The notes under the pieces were generated by a model. That model did not search any database. It saw only the letters and a program-made list of their open reading frames with translations, and was not told where the DNA came from. Shown piece after piece: positions 10,038 to 20,215 of a DNA stretch of 35,728 bases (position 1 is its first letter; every line of letters starts with the position of its first letter). Source of the DNA: Podaxis mareebaensis (taxonomy: Eukaryota > Basidiomycota > Agaricomycetes > Agaricales > Agaricaceae); contig JAEUWP010000190.1 of NCBI GenBank assembly GCA_018524725.1, positions 1 to 35,728 of the forward strand. The letters run 5' to 3'. The translations under genes and the position numbers were made by a program.

Positions 10038-11283
10038 ATGGACTCGCTGCCACTCGACGTGAATAACCCTGCTGTCAAAGATTATCTTGCGTTGACGAGG
10101 TATAGGCGGCTCGATGTTTTGTCTGCGGCCAGAGACTAATATATTCTATGACAGACTGCAGGTCCTGACGCCCCTCTCACTCGTTATCAACCTCGCTACT
10201 GTGCTTGTGTGCTCTATAGTTGTCCACCCTTCTTTAGGCACGCGCATTGTTGCATTGATTTGGCGTACCGATGCTCACTGTCCTAAGCAGATGGGGTGTC
10301 TCGCCTTCGACCGACAGCGATATCGCCAAGCACGCCGATCATCGGGACATATATCCTCGTCCTCTATTTGATGCAAGTAGGATATTGTGTCCTTTTGGTC
10401 CTTGCTACCAAGCCAGAAACCAAAAAAGCGCTGGTCAAAGCCGTTGGTCTCTCCCTCGTTCTCTCGAACTTCGTCATGGCCATCTGGGCCATTGCCTGGG
10501 TCCGTGTTACGCCTTGAGTTTCCGACGTGCATTATTTACTCAGGTTGATCTAGGTTATGCAATGGTTCCTCTTCTCTACCATATTACAAGGCATCTTGAT
10601 ACTCCTTTTATTATACTCCAACATCGCATTGTTGGTCTACCACCCACCCGTCTCCTCGCGGCCCCTCGATACGGCCCTCATTCATGCCCCAGTTCGATTC
10701 TTCTTCATTCTTCCATTCTCGCTCCTCTTTCCATTGTGCCTCTTGTGCGTCATCTTCACCTCACCACACTTTCGGACAGTCCGTGGATTACTTACACCCC
10801 CTATATGCAGTGTCACCCTCGGCTTTGTGCATACTCCCACCGTTCCCGGCTCAGATCCGAGCTACAAAGGATGGCATGTCTGGCCTGCATTTGGTGTTGT
10901 GGTTGGGACAAACATCGTAGGCCTCATTGTCGTACTCCTCCGCCGTGATATTGTATGGACCGTCGCGGCTACTTGGATCTGTGCTAGCATTTGGAGTTTA
11001 AGGCCAAAGCCCGCTCCTGTCTTTGTACGTCCATCTTAAACCGGTGTGTGCACGGGGTAGGCTGATGTACTGATGCGCCCAGATTACGGTGATTATATTC
11101 ACGGTCCTGCACCCACTTGCGTTGGTCACGGCGGAGATTTATCGCAGGTTTCCTAGGAGGCAGCCTGTGGCACTTGCGGGTGATGATGAGCACCCGGGGT
11201 TGTATAGACCTCAGAATGAGCAGGAGAGGAGAGAGAATGAGATGGGGCCAAGGGAGGTTACTGGGGATAACATGTGGGGTTAA
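10038..11283 (+). CDS. Polytopic membrane protein of unknown function
   Basis: Five exons (10038-10099, 10155-10264, 10318-10499, 10554-11024, 11083-11283) stay in frame and give 341 aa. The N-terminus is short and hydrophilic (MDSLPLDVNNPAVKDYL). About eight hydrophobic helices follow, for example VLTPLSLVINLATVLVC, TYILVLYLMQVGYCVLLVLA, LVKAVGLSLVLSNFVMAIWA, a run of Leu/Ile near residue 130, a Phe/Leu-rich helix near RFFFILPF, VVVGTNIVGLIVVLL, TVAATWICASIW and VIIFTVLHPLALV. A charged tail of about 45 residues (RRFPRRQPVALAGDDE) ends it. I do not recognise the family; its layout recalls uncharacterised fungal families such as DUF1774, but that is a guess. The 53-bp second intron is chosen because it alone keeps the helices in frame. 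Confidence 0.78.
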
Positions 11284-12405
11284 GATTAAGGTGTCTGAAG
11301 GGAGTGCGTTCTTTGTTACGGGTCTCGTAGCTGCTTACTTCTTGAACAGTATGATTTTAAAAAGACTATTTGACGGTTATGAGATTCCTGTATCAACTTC
11401 GTGCATTTACCTCAGAATCAGGCCTAACCAAGAGACGGATATTGACTCTGGCGCGTTAAGTCATGCAGTAATCTGGAAATTCATTGAAGGAGGTGACCTC
11501 AGTTTGCGTGTTCAGTGAGACCTTCCGAGTGGGTGTAAGAGTATACTTGACGAGCTGTCTGACCGATCATAGATGACATACTTCAGCAGCCGCTCTGATC
11601 AGCCTCCCTATGACTTTGGCGCAGATGGTGATACAAACCCGTGGAAGGCCACTGCGACAGAACACCCTCGAAAAGAGTAATATCGCTGGACCTAATGTCT
11701 GTGTCACCGCCCTAGGCTCCACAAGAATCTGGACGATAGATTTATCTGCACCAGCTGATCCATGTCAATTCAGAGTCTTCCCTCCGGTCTGTGGTGATTT
11801 TCCCTTGCGGAGTATCAAGAAAGGTTGTACGTGAGCGCACCAATCAAACTCCAGGCAACATTCTCGTTATTTGCATACACGAGCCAGGCCAGTTGTCATG
11901 AAGATGACCACTTCGCTTAAGGTTCTGCTAGAACCTGTCCAGGCCTCCTTTGGTGATTCAATTCAAAGACGTAATAGAGAACCGGTGATTCCCGTAGTGG
12001 GTTTTGGAGTGCCAAAACCACCTTTCCGCAGTGTAACGAATGCGCAGTGTTGGTGACTTCTCGTAAGCCCACCACTCCATGAAACGACCGTTCACCACTT
12101 CCCCTTCACAGAAGATACTTATCTCCATCCCAGCCAGTCCCTTACCAGCCACGATACCGCCCAGACACAACAATCATGTCAGGTGAATGCCTCTTGTCCA
12201 ATAAACTCTAGCAAGATGACAGCCATCCTCACCACACACACTTAATAGGATCACCGACTTAGCCGCCACGTCAAGGGAGGGGATGATCTTTATCTGCATT
12301 TCCACCTATTCGTCGACGGCTGCTAAATGCGTCCAATCACGTACAGATATAAGAACCCTGCTCGCTCAAGTGAAGAATTTGGAGCCCGCCTGGATCTCAG
12401 TTTCC
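11284..12405. other. Intergenic, no gene recognised
   Basis: Only short frames without recognisable motifs are open here (up to 133 codons, overlapping the 3' end of the membrane-protein gene). CpG is normal and I see no transposon features. The last 150 bp is presumably the promoter and 5' UTR of the cysteine-rich gene. Confidence 0.5.
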
Positions 12406-13128
12406 ATGTTCGTAATGTACAAACTCATCTCTGCTACCTTCGTTGCTCTTGCCGCCCAGACAGTCTCCGCAAAATATCTCAAACCAGGAGACACTTGCAT
12501 CAGCATTGCCGGGCCGTCTCCTGTAAGTTTCAATAGTGCTCTTTTATCATTGTAAATGCCTGACGACATTTGACAGATCCCTTGTACATTCTTTCAATTG
12601 CAAATATCAAGGATTGTATTCACGCCATCTCACTTTAGGCAGGCCCGAACATCTCTGTTGCCCGGTCTATGTTGACCTCGCCATGTACGCCACTCGGACC
12701 CAGTAAGATGGCTTCGTAGTCTGATAAACTCACTACCTTTAGTTGTTACGATGGGAAATCATGCCCCTCGTCTTTTGTGGCGGAAGGAGAACTCTGTAAG
12801 AGCCATATCCTCGAACTTGAAACCAATGCTGACGAAAGCTCTCTAGGCTCTGGAATTGCTGGTCCCTCCCCTGTGAGTACCAAAGGAGTCTCCTGAGCTA
12901 ACGCATTCTGACAACGGTGTTTTGCAGTACCCTTGTAATCGCCATCCTTCATGATTGGGGATCATAATGTTACTCACGAGCGCCGTTTAATTTAGGCTGG
13001 CCCGGCACCACATGCTGTAACCTCAGTCCTGATCTCTCCATGTGAGTGTAGCACGGATCCATCCACTGCTGACCCGCATTTATCTTTTGCCCTCCAGCTG
13101 TACCAGGGATTGTAAGAAAAAGAGATAA
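12406..13128 (+). CDS. Secreted protein with two six-cysteine (knottin-like) modules
   Basis: Eight exons join in frame to 110 aa: 12406-12522, 12577-12583 (7 nt), 12639-12684, 12743-12795, 12847-12872, 12928-12934 (7 nt), 12996-13041, 13098-13128. A signal peptide (MYKLISATFVALAAQTVSA) precedes a mature part with 12 Cys. Each half follows C-x10-C-x5-CC-x8-C-x(3-5)-C: CISIAGPSPIPC, RPEHLCC, VDLAIC in the first; CSGIAGPSPYPC, WPGTTCC, PDLSIC in the second. It ends TRDCKKKR. Microexon and following exon have equal lengths (7 and 46 nt) and phases in both halves, so the unit was duplicated with its introns. C..C..CC..C..C recalls cystine-knot peptides; function unknown. Initiation at 12415 is equally possible. 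Confidence 0.8.
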
Positions 13129-13603
13129 TGGCAAACATTTCATCCAATGGCTCTGTCCTACTAGTTGTGTGGCCGGATCCAATATCATTGGATTGCATAA
13201 CCAGAAGCACCTAGAGCGCCTTCGAGTTAAAGTGGCCTTAGCCCTCACAATATCATCCAAATACCGCGCCACAATGAACACTTTCTCCTTAATATCACCT
13301 AATAGCACAGGATCTGCCTGGACACGTTTCAGTGCAACACGGAAACCCCTTTAGCTACATAACGAAAACAATAAGATATGGGCAAAGAACACAATAGCAA
13401 GGCGTGTAAAATAGGCCCTGGGCTTCAATACTTCGGAAAGATCGAACGCAATAACAAGACCAATCATGAACCGGCTTAATATCCTACAAGATATACTATT
13501 GACGCACCCCGGTTCGGATGGTCACCTCAGTCACGTCTTTCCCACCTGGTTTTTTTCAAACTCAGCTGATCTATGAACGTAGATGATTATGTTGAGATTA
13601 CTA
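13129..13603. other. Intergenic flank left of the transposon
   Basis: No convincing gene. A 112-codon minus-strand frame overlaps the cysteine-rich gene and has no motif. Near the right end lies one arm of an inverted repeat (13493-13521) whose partner is beyond the transposon. The last bases carry the 9-bp target duplication. Confidence 0.5.
13493..13521 (+). repeat. Left arm of a flanking inverted repeat
   Basis: ATACTATTG-ACG-CACCCCGGTTCGGATGG here is the reverse complement of the sequence at 20332-20357 apart from a three-base insertion. The two arms lie outside the 6-kb transposon, on either side. Without the transposon they would be about 0.8 kb apart. Confidence 0.7.
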
Positions 13604-13612
13604 GTAGGTACT
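13604..13612. repeat. Target site duplication, left copy
   Basis: GTAGGTACT lies directly before the first TIR base and is repeated exactly directly after the last TIR base (19662-19670). Confidence 0.93.
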
Positions 13613-13823
13613 CAGACTCCTTCCCAGTCACCTGGGATGCTCTTAGATAATACACTTGTTCCGAAGTTTAACTGAAACTTGAACAAGTTTTTAACGCGTC
13701 CCAGGGACTGGCACACAACTCTATTTGTATTAGTTTATCAATGGCCTCTGTACTTCGGCCAACAATACATCACTCCAAACATGCGTGGGAACTGTGCCCA
13801 TGTTACCCGATTGAGAAATCAAC
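13613..13823 (+). repeat. Left terminal inverted repeat
   Basis: 211 bp matching the reverse complement of the right TIR without gaps. Differences are T/C at 13638, T/C at 13673, TG/CA at 13749-13750 and C/T at 13809 (left/right as reverse complement). An internal near-palindrome of about 88 bp begins 11 bases from the tip. Confidence 0.95.
13624..13711. repeat. Subterminal palindrome in the left TIR
   Basis: CCAGTCACCTGGGATGC on the left pairs with GCGTCCCAGGGACTGG on the right, and CTTGTTCCGAAGTTTA pairs with TGAAACTTGAACAAG in the centre. A long imperfect hairpin is therefore possible. The same structure exists in the right TIR at 19563-19650. It may be a transposase binding or end-folding site. 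Confidence 0.75.
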
Positions 13824-16373
13824 ATGACGCGCTGCCAGACATGTCAAACTTTTGTCGATTGGTTTACTCTGATACTTCTCAAAGGAAGCCTTCCTTCCGT
13901 AACCAACATCTGCAATGAGGTCAAGGCTCATTTTGGCTTTGAACCCTGTCTCTTTCAGATAGAGGATGCACCCGCACAGCTTAGAGGGGATGACTGCATA
14001 ACTATTGCAGCCACAGGCTCTGGAAAAACACTCACATTCTGGATCCCCCTACTATTTGTTCAGGGAATTATTATCTTAATTACTGCATTGAACATACTGG
14101 GTGACCAGAATGTTGCAGAACTAACTTCATTAGGTATCAATGCAGTCAATGTGACTGCAGAAAATGCTTCAGATGCATTATTCAAGGTGCAGGCCACATC
14201 TTACCAAAGTCACGTCTGACTTATATTGCTTTGCCAGGATATTGCCAGTGGAGTCTACCAGGTTATCATTGTCAGTCCAGAGAAGATACTCACTGACCCT
14301 CAGTTTCAAGCCCTTTGGACCAATTGCAAATTCCTTAAACAGGTATTCAACATTTCGTGTGATGAAGGCCATTGTATTAGCCAGTGGGGGACTACATTTC
14401 GCCCAGAGTATGGGCAACTGGGCTGCTTACAGTGGATCCTACCATCACACATCCGATTCCATCTCGTGTCCGCAATGGTGCCTCAAAGTATCCTCCAAGA
14501 TATCAAAGAGAAACTTCACATGCACAATGAAAGCACCACCATCATATGAATGTCCAACAACTGTGAAAATATACACATGGTAGTTGAGCCAATGCAGCAC
14601 CCCACAAACAGTATGAATGATCTAATCTGTGTTCTCTGACTTCGAGAAGACAACAAGCCCCCGAAATTCATGGCCTTCATGAACAGGCGACGCGATGCCA
14701 AAGATAGCATCGAGAAACTGTGGGATGATATCCCAAAGTACCTCTAGGAGAAGGTTGTCTATTTTCACTCTGGAATGAGTCCGGAGTACTGTGAAGATCA
14801 TATACGCAAACTATGAACTGGAGAGATCTGGGGCCTTGTGTGTACAGATGCTGTGGGCATGGTAAGTCTACATGTCAACCACATTTGAAATACACAATAA
14901 ACGTACCTCTGTAGGGCCTCGATATACCTGACATCGAGCTTGTAGTGCAAATGGGCTATGTGCTGTCGCTCTGTACCCTAATGCAACACTTTGGTCATGG
15001 CGTGCAGAGCCGACATCACCAAGCCATTGCTATATACATCGTGGAGCTTCAACACATCGATAATACATGTGAATCTATAGTGGCAGGTGAGCAGAAGTGG
15101 AAACGCTTACAACTTGAAAGCGAGGGAGGGTCCAAACGGGTGCGACAGTGTGCTCGGAATGACAGACTCAAGTGCACCAAGCAGGGGGAGAGGAGTGCAC
15201 ATGATATCAATGAAATTAATGGTGATCAGCGGGTTGTTACTGTAGCTGACAGCAACGACGCACCTCCTGCACCTCATATCTGCAAGGACCCTAAACTTCT
15301 ACCGTTCCCGTCCTGCTCCAGCCTCACCAATGACAACTATGAAGTGGAAGTCATGGCTCTCTTCATTAATGCCAAGGCACGCGGCTTCTGTCGTCGTATA
15401 ATTTGTGATCGATATTTTGGAAATCACCTAGCAGGTCAGTCATTTAAGTCTTTCCCACAGAGTAGACAGCTTACTAGGTTTTGCAGATTGTTTTGATGGG
15501 TGTGGATGTAAACGATGTGACCAGGTGGAAAGAGAAACAGTACCAACATCATGACCTGTCTGCTGTGATGTTTGCTTCCCAGACTTGTTTGTTCCTGCAT
15601 CATCACCTCAGGTATCTGGCAAATGACTGTGTGCTAAACACATGTTCAAGCCCAAGCCATACAAGACATCTGAGAAGGAAGCAGCCCTGAAGACCGCCCT
15701 CCGTGCTTGGCAGAATGAAGAATGTGAGAAGTCAAGTCAATTCCACGACAACGAATTCTTCAGGCCTCAACTACTCATGACTGACATCGTACTCCAGCGT
15801 ATTATCGATCTCGCACACTATGTGAAACTCCCCAACATATCAGCTCTCGCAGCACAAACTCACTGGCATTACACCAAGCAGTACAGTGGTGCGCTGCTTG
15901 CAATCATCAACAAGTACTGTCCACAAACCCCCTCTGAAGCCAATCCGGGACCACCTAAACAATCTGCGACACTTCAATCCATGGACATGCCATTAGCTAA
16001 CCCTCCCAACACTGGTGGCTTATCTCCACCAGACCCATCTTCGGCATCTGCAGGGAAGTCAATCTGTCGATGTAAGACCTGCCTTTCAACATCCCACATT
16101 GGTGAGTCCTCTAATTCAAGGTGTCTGTGTCAACTGCTAACTATGCTTGTCAATCTCATTTCAGCATCAAATTTACTATGCCCCCTCTACAGTCAAAGGG
16201 CAGCTGCTAGCTCAAAAACAGGCCATGGCACCCAAGAGGAGACTGACAAAGAGAATGGAGCCAGCACTTCATCAGGGCAGAATAGGTGACAAAAACAATG
16301 CCACGCATGCAAAGGATTCGGCCACATTTCTTCAAGTAGATGCTGTCTGCTATGGGTTCCGAAGGGTGAATGA
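13824..16373 (+). pseudogene. RecQ-type DNA helicase of the transposon, decayed
   Basis: Five exons (13824-14186, 14238-14861, 14915-15434, 15487-16101, 16165-16373) stay in frame over 777 codons with seven internal stops. Motifs in order: GFEPCLFQIEDA with QLRGDDCITI, Walker A ATGSGKT, VIIVSPEKIL, motif II DEGHCISQWG followed by FRPEYGQLG (RecQ signature), VYFHSGMSPEYCEDHI, motif V VCTDAVGMGLDIPDIE, motif VI as QHFGHGVQS, a RecQ-like zinc region (CRRIICDRYFG, CGCKRCDQ, VCCDVC), a C-terminal helical region and a late CCHC-like CHACKGFGH. Six stops are TGA (14547, 14637, 14814, 15552, 15624, 16287) and one TAG (14745). Arg-finger positions of motif VI are His/Gln. It likely unwinds ends or intermediates of the element. 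N-terminal exon boundaries are least certain. Confidence 0.85.
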
Positions 16374-16438
16374 CAAAAGAAGCAGCCGTTAATACCTGTG
16401 CTATCTAACATATCCTCTGTAAACATATCTTCCATAAG

Positions 16439-19326
16439 TCAGTCAATCTCAAGGTCCTCAGGCTCGACCTCTACCAAGAACTCACTGACCTGTTGCCAGG
16501 GAGCTGCGTCTTTGTCCATATCTACATCTGATGTGGCACTCTCCACTTCCTCCATTCCCTCAATGCTTGCCACCCCCTCTATTCCCTCAATGACTTCTGT
16601 GTTCGCTGGCTTGTCAGCAACCTCTGCCTTGTTCCCTTCTGCTACCCCATAATCCAATGTGCCAGATGTCTGTAGTTCGCTCAGGCCACCATACATTTGA
16701 TCTGGGACTTCATATCTAGCTGTCTGTCCTGGTGTGAATGTATGTGGTTTATTTTTCACAAATTCCCTTTGCAGTTTTTGAAGTGTTTGAGTCATGTCTG
16801 GTGGTGAGTGCCGTATTGTTTGATGTTCCAGGTGAAAACCATTTTCAATTGTGACATGGCATTGGCGGTAAAATTCAATGAGGATCGACTCTTCGATCAC
16901 CCTCTGGATTGTCCAATTAGGTCCAGAACCGCCATATATTACCTACTCCATGGTTCGCCAGTGTCATGGCTATGGAAAACCTGCTACTCACCTTGATGTA
17001 TAGATTGTTCCTCTCCACCATCCAATCTACCCCACGGAACCCATCCTCCTTTCCAGTTGGGTTGCACAACCAATTCATCTGAATGATATGGCTTTATGGG
17101 TGGATTATTAGGTTCAAGTTAATGTGAGAATAACAAGGACTGATGCTAGCTCAGGTGGATACAGTTCATCCAAGTTCAGCATCATTTGGATCATGTAGTG
17201 AGCATACTTGTGCTTGCCCATGGCTTTAAAGATAAAAACCCAGTATAGGAATGACTCCTCGACCCATCCGATATCACCTGCCTTGATAGCATGGTGGAGC
17301 TCTAAGTATAGAAGCTCATCTCGATTCCTCAAGATCTGGTTCTTGAAGATGGCATCCTGTTCCTCCTCATTCCTCAGGTCGCAAACTCTTGAAGTAGTTC
17401 CGATGTACTTTTTGACAATCCAGTGTGACATCTCCTCAATCAATACCCAAGAAAGCTCTGCTGCAGCAAAGTCCTCAAGTGAAGTCCATGCTGCATTCTC
17501 CGCTCTTGCCTCCATTCCCCAACAGTCTAACATCGCGGCCCAGATGTCATGTTGAATCACCTGGTGAGTTCTTTGGTAACCTGGTTTTGATCCAAACTTG
17601 CCCGAATCAGTTGGCTGCAGGATACCAGCATGTTGAAACATGCTGTTGGGATCTTTTTGTGACCTATCAGGCTGCACCCATGTCCTCCATAATGCATCTG
17701 CACATGCCATCTTGAAGTGGAACAACCCAGGCACAAAAACAACATATTGAAAACGGTGTTTAGGTGTGTCTTCCACTCAGCATGTTTGCTTCACTGATTC
17801 CAGCCTCTCCTTCATGAGGAGGTCACCATGCACCAAAAGAACCCAATCTGAGATGTCAACATCCCCAGATCCAGCATCAAAACCTTTGCTGGATGGTTCT
17901 CTGAGACCTCCCTGTCGAAGTAAGTCTTCCATCACTTGAATATTCCCATCAAGTGTTGATTCTTTGATGTTCATTGCTCGACATGGAACCTGATGTGTCC
18001 GATGGACTGGAATTTGGTTTACAGGAACTGGCTGGCCAAGCTATTCCTTGTACTTCGCAAAACTCTGAACTCTGTGGACCAGAATGTGCCATACATGCCA
18101 TGAAAGCTGCCGCATCATTGGACTGAGTGGATCCCCCCCAAATATGCTACCACTTCGCTCATAAAACCGCTCCAGGTCATTGTCATCAAAAGTAACTGGT
18201 GTGGTGGACTTCATATTATTGGGATCACGTTCCCATAGTTGTGCCGAGCAACGAAGTATGTTCGTGTTGTCCATATCCATGATTGGAATGGCAGTCACTG
18301 ATGTTGCGCTCACAAAGGAAGAATCGTGCTCAACAGTTGGCTTGGCAACCTTAAATGCAATGTCAAAGTTGTCATATGCAAACGCCATTATCAGGGTCCG
18401 GACAGAATCTCAAAGCTTTTGACTGGCCTCCTTCGACAAAGACTTGACTGCTGAGTGTATTGAAGACAAGCTGACTGATAAGCCAGCATGTGATAACACC
18501 TCGATGACCTTCTCTGGCACCAGTGCTGAGTGGTAGAAGATGCCAAGGATGCTTTGGAGGTAATTACAGTTTTTGTTCCTGTTTTACAAGAAAATTGAAA
18601 TGCAGACAACAGACTTCTATGGAATGTCAGTACGACCAGCCCTCCACGTCAAGGTAGCAAACCACTTACAATGACCATAAGTGTAGTGTTGCGTGAAGCT
18701 ATGTGCGCCGCTTTTTTCTTCCTCTTTCTCTTCCCAACACTCTCCTCTGCAGATCATAGATCTAGACTTTCTGATGTCATGTCACTGGCCATATTGATGT
18801 CATCATTGTCATTTTCCCCCTGCTCGTCATCAACGTCCATGTCCATCAGGGCCTCAGAAGCTTCTTCGTCTGGGTTTCCACGGCTTTGTGTGCCCCTCTC
18901 TTTTGCCTCTACCTCTTCCTTTGGTTCCTTAACCCTCTGTGCATCCAGGCACTCATGCATCAAATTCCATAACTGGGGTGCATTCACTTTCATTTTGGCT
19001 GCAGCTTCCTGCATGAACAATCCATCCAGGTAGGATGATTCAGCATGCTTCACATTGAAATGGAGGCCATGCTGACACTGCGAAAGTAGAGAAAGCTCTT
19101 TCCGCAGTTTCGTAGCAACCAAGTCAAATGCCCATGAGAAGGTCTCCTTGGCATGGTAAGTATGCATGCTTCCAAGTATGTGTGTTACATCATCACTCTT
19201 CAGCATGCAGAGACCAGTGTTACGGTGATGGCCATCATGTAGAACACTGTCAAGGAAGACTGGGATGGATAGATTTTGCTGCTGGAGTGAAGCAAGGACG
19301 GCATCAAATGGATGTTGGGGACTCAT
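16439..19326 (-). pseudogene. DUF6589 protein, candidate transposase, decayed
   Basis: Read on the minus strand from MSPQHPFDAVLASLQQQNLS. In order: a helical N-terminal part (LHFNVKHAESSYLDGLF), an acidic linker (DMDVDDEQGENDNDD), an intron starting GTAAGT near 18670, then GIFYHSALVPEKVIEVLSHAG, FAYDNFDIAFKVAKPTVE, MNIKESTLDGNIQVMEDLL, DISDWVLLVHGDL, FVPGLFHFKMACADALWRTW, GKFGSKPGYQRTHQVIQHD, RNRDELLYLELHHAI, and a tail RVIEESILIEFYRQCHV. I recognise this as DUF6589, very common in mushroom genomes. Stops at 18410 and 17777 are TGA and at 18041 TAG; 16900-17110 is also broken. A transposase role is inference from its place in a TIR element; conserved Asp/Glu in the GDL, CAD and DELLYLE segments could be an RNase H-like triad. 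Confidence 0.8.
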
Positions 19327-19450
19327 TCTGGGTATCTGGTACCAATAGAGATCAGATATTATATAGATATCTTAGATGCTATCACTGCCATCATGGATCA
19401 GCCATGCATGCGGTGGAACACCACTGCTGGCCTGATTTGGAATGTGTCGC

Positions 19451-19661
19451 GTTGATTTCTCAATCAGGTAACATGGGCACAGTTCCCACGCATGTTTGGA
19501 GTGATGTATTGTTGGCCGAAGTATGGAGGCCATTGATAAACTAATACAAATAGAGTTGTGTGCCAGTCCCTGGGACGCGTTAAAAACTTGTTCAAGTTTC
19601 GGTTAAACTTCGGAACAAGTGTATTATCTAAGAGCGTCCCAGGTGACTGGGAAGGAGTCTG
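19451..19661 (-). repeat. Right terminal inverted repeat
   Basis: 211 bp, reverse complement of the left TIR with five substitutions and no gaps. It contains the same subterminal palindrome (19563-19650). Confidence 0.95.
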
Positions 19662-19670
19662 GTAGGTACT
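19662..19670. repeat. Target site duplication, right copy
   Basis: GTAGGTACT, identical to 13604-13612, directly after the final G of the right TIR. The inferred empty site reads ACTAGTAGGTACTAGGTATT. Confidence 0.93.
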
Positions 19671-19691
19671 AGGTATTCTGACTTGATGTAG

Positions 19692-20150
19692 TCAGTAACG
19701 AGGATGTGAGTCTATATACTGGTTGTAATTAGATGGACCGGCGTATGGATTATGGTAATAGTATGCTGATGAATTATGGGATAGCAAACTCGAATGAGCA
19801 TAAACAGCCCCTGGAGGGTCACCAGGATTAGACGGAAAAGACAGATATGTTGAAGCTGGTGCGTATGGTGATATGTGTACCGGAACATTGTCAGGCCGAG
19901 CTTGTGTAGTAGTGCTTGTCCCGACTGCTGAAGACGGTGCAGATGTAGTACAGCCATAATATGATTCTCGTATTCTGGGTCCTCGTAGGCACGACGAGGA
20001 TCCCGCGACGAGCCTCCCTTGGTCTGCACCATAGGTAGAGAAGGAAGAGTTTGACGCACAGCGTCGAAGCAGAGCCAGATTATTGTCCTCAAATGAATGA
20101 CGTGTGAGTCTCCAGATCTCATCAATGGTATTCAAGCCCCGACACGGCAT
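19692..20150 (-). CDS. Ser/Tyr/Pro-rich protein of unknown function
   Basis: A 152-codon minus-strand frame starting MPCRGLNTIDEIWRLTRHSF. It then becomes low-complexity, rich in Ser, Tyr, Asn and Pro (AYYYHNPYAGPSNYNQY), ending DSHPRY. The frame is open upstream to about 20237, so an upstream exon is possible, perhaps from module B. The stop codon is only 21 bp from the transposon's target duplication. Composition suggests a disordered C-terminal tail. I do not recognise it; it may be the last exon of the gene containing module B. Confidence 0.4.
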   Translation of the reverse strand: MPCRGLNTIDEIWRLTRHSFEDNNLALLRRCASNSSFSTYGADQGRLVAGSSSCLRGPRIRESYYGCTTSAPSSAVGTSTTTQARPDNVPVHISPYAPASTYLSFPSNPGDPPGAVYAHSSLLSHNSSAYYYHNPYAGPSNYNQYIDSHPRY

Positions 20151-20215
20151 TCCTCGGCTAGAGTGACAGAGAGTGAATTGACCCCGCTCGACGCTCTCTC
20201 CAACCGCCTCATATT

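Larger units (their letters stand above)
13613..19661. mobile_element. RecQ helicase/DUF6589 DNA transposon with long TIRs
   Basis: A 6049-bp element is bounded by 211-bp inverted repeats with 206 of 211 identical bases, starting CAGACTCC and ending GGAGTCTG, and flanked by a perfect 9-bp direct repeat GTAGGTACT. It carries two convergent genes separated by 65 bp: a RecQ-like helicase on the plus strand, starting at the inner edge of the left TIR, and a DUF6589 protein on the minus strand, starting about 125 bp inside the right TIR. Long TIRs and a 9-bp duplication resemble Mutator-like elements; KDZ elements make 8-bp duplications as I recall. No known transposase domain (MULE, hAT, KDZ, Plavaka) was recognised. 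Both genes carry stops, so this copy is not autonomous. Confidence 0.9.

Noticed and set aside
10271..10948. A long 225-codon plus-strand frame.
   Set aside because: It is a shadow of the membrane-protein gene; the spliced frame yields regular hydrophobic helices while this one is Arg/His/Pro-rich.
16398..16652. Ser/Thr-rich plus-strand frame after the helicase.
   Set aside because: Shadow of the acidic C-terminal tail of the minus-strand DUF6589 gene.
13613..19661. Helitron, because a helicase is present.
   Set aside because: Helitrons lack TIRs and target duplications and carry Rep/Pif1-type helicases; here TIRs, a 9-bp duplication and RecQ motifs are seen.
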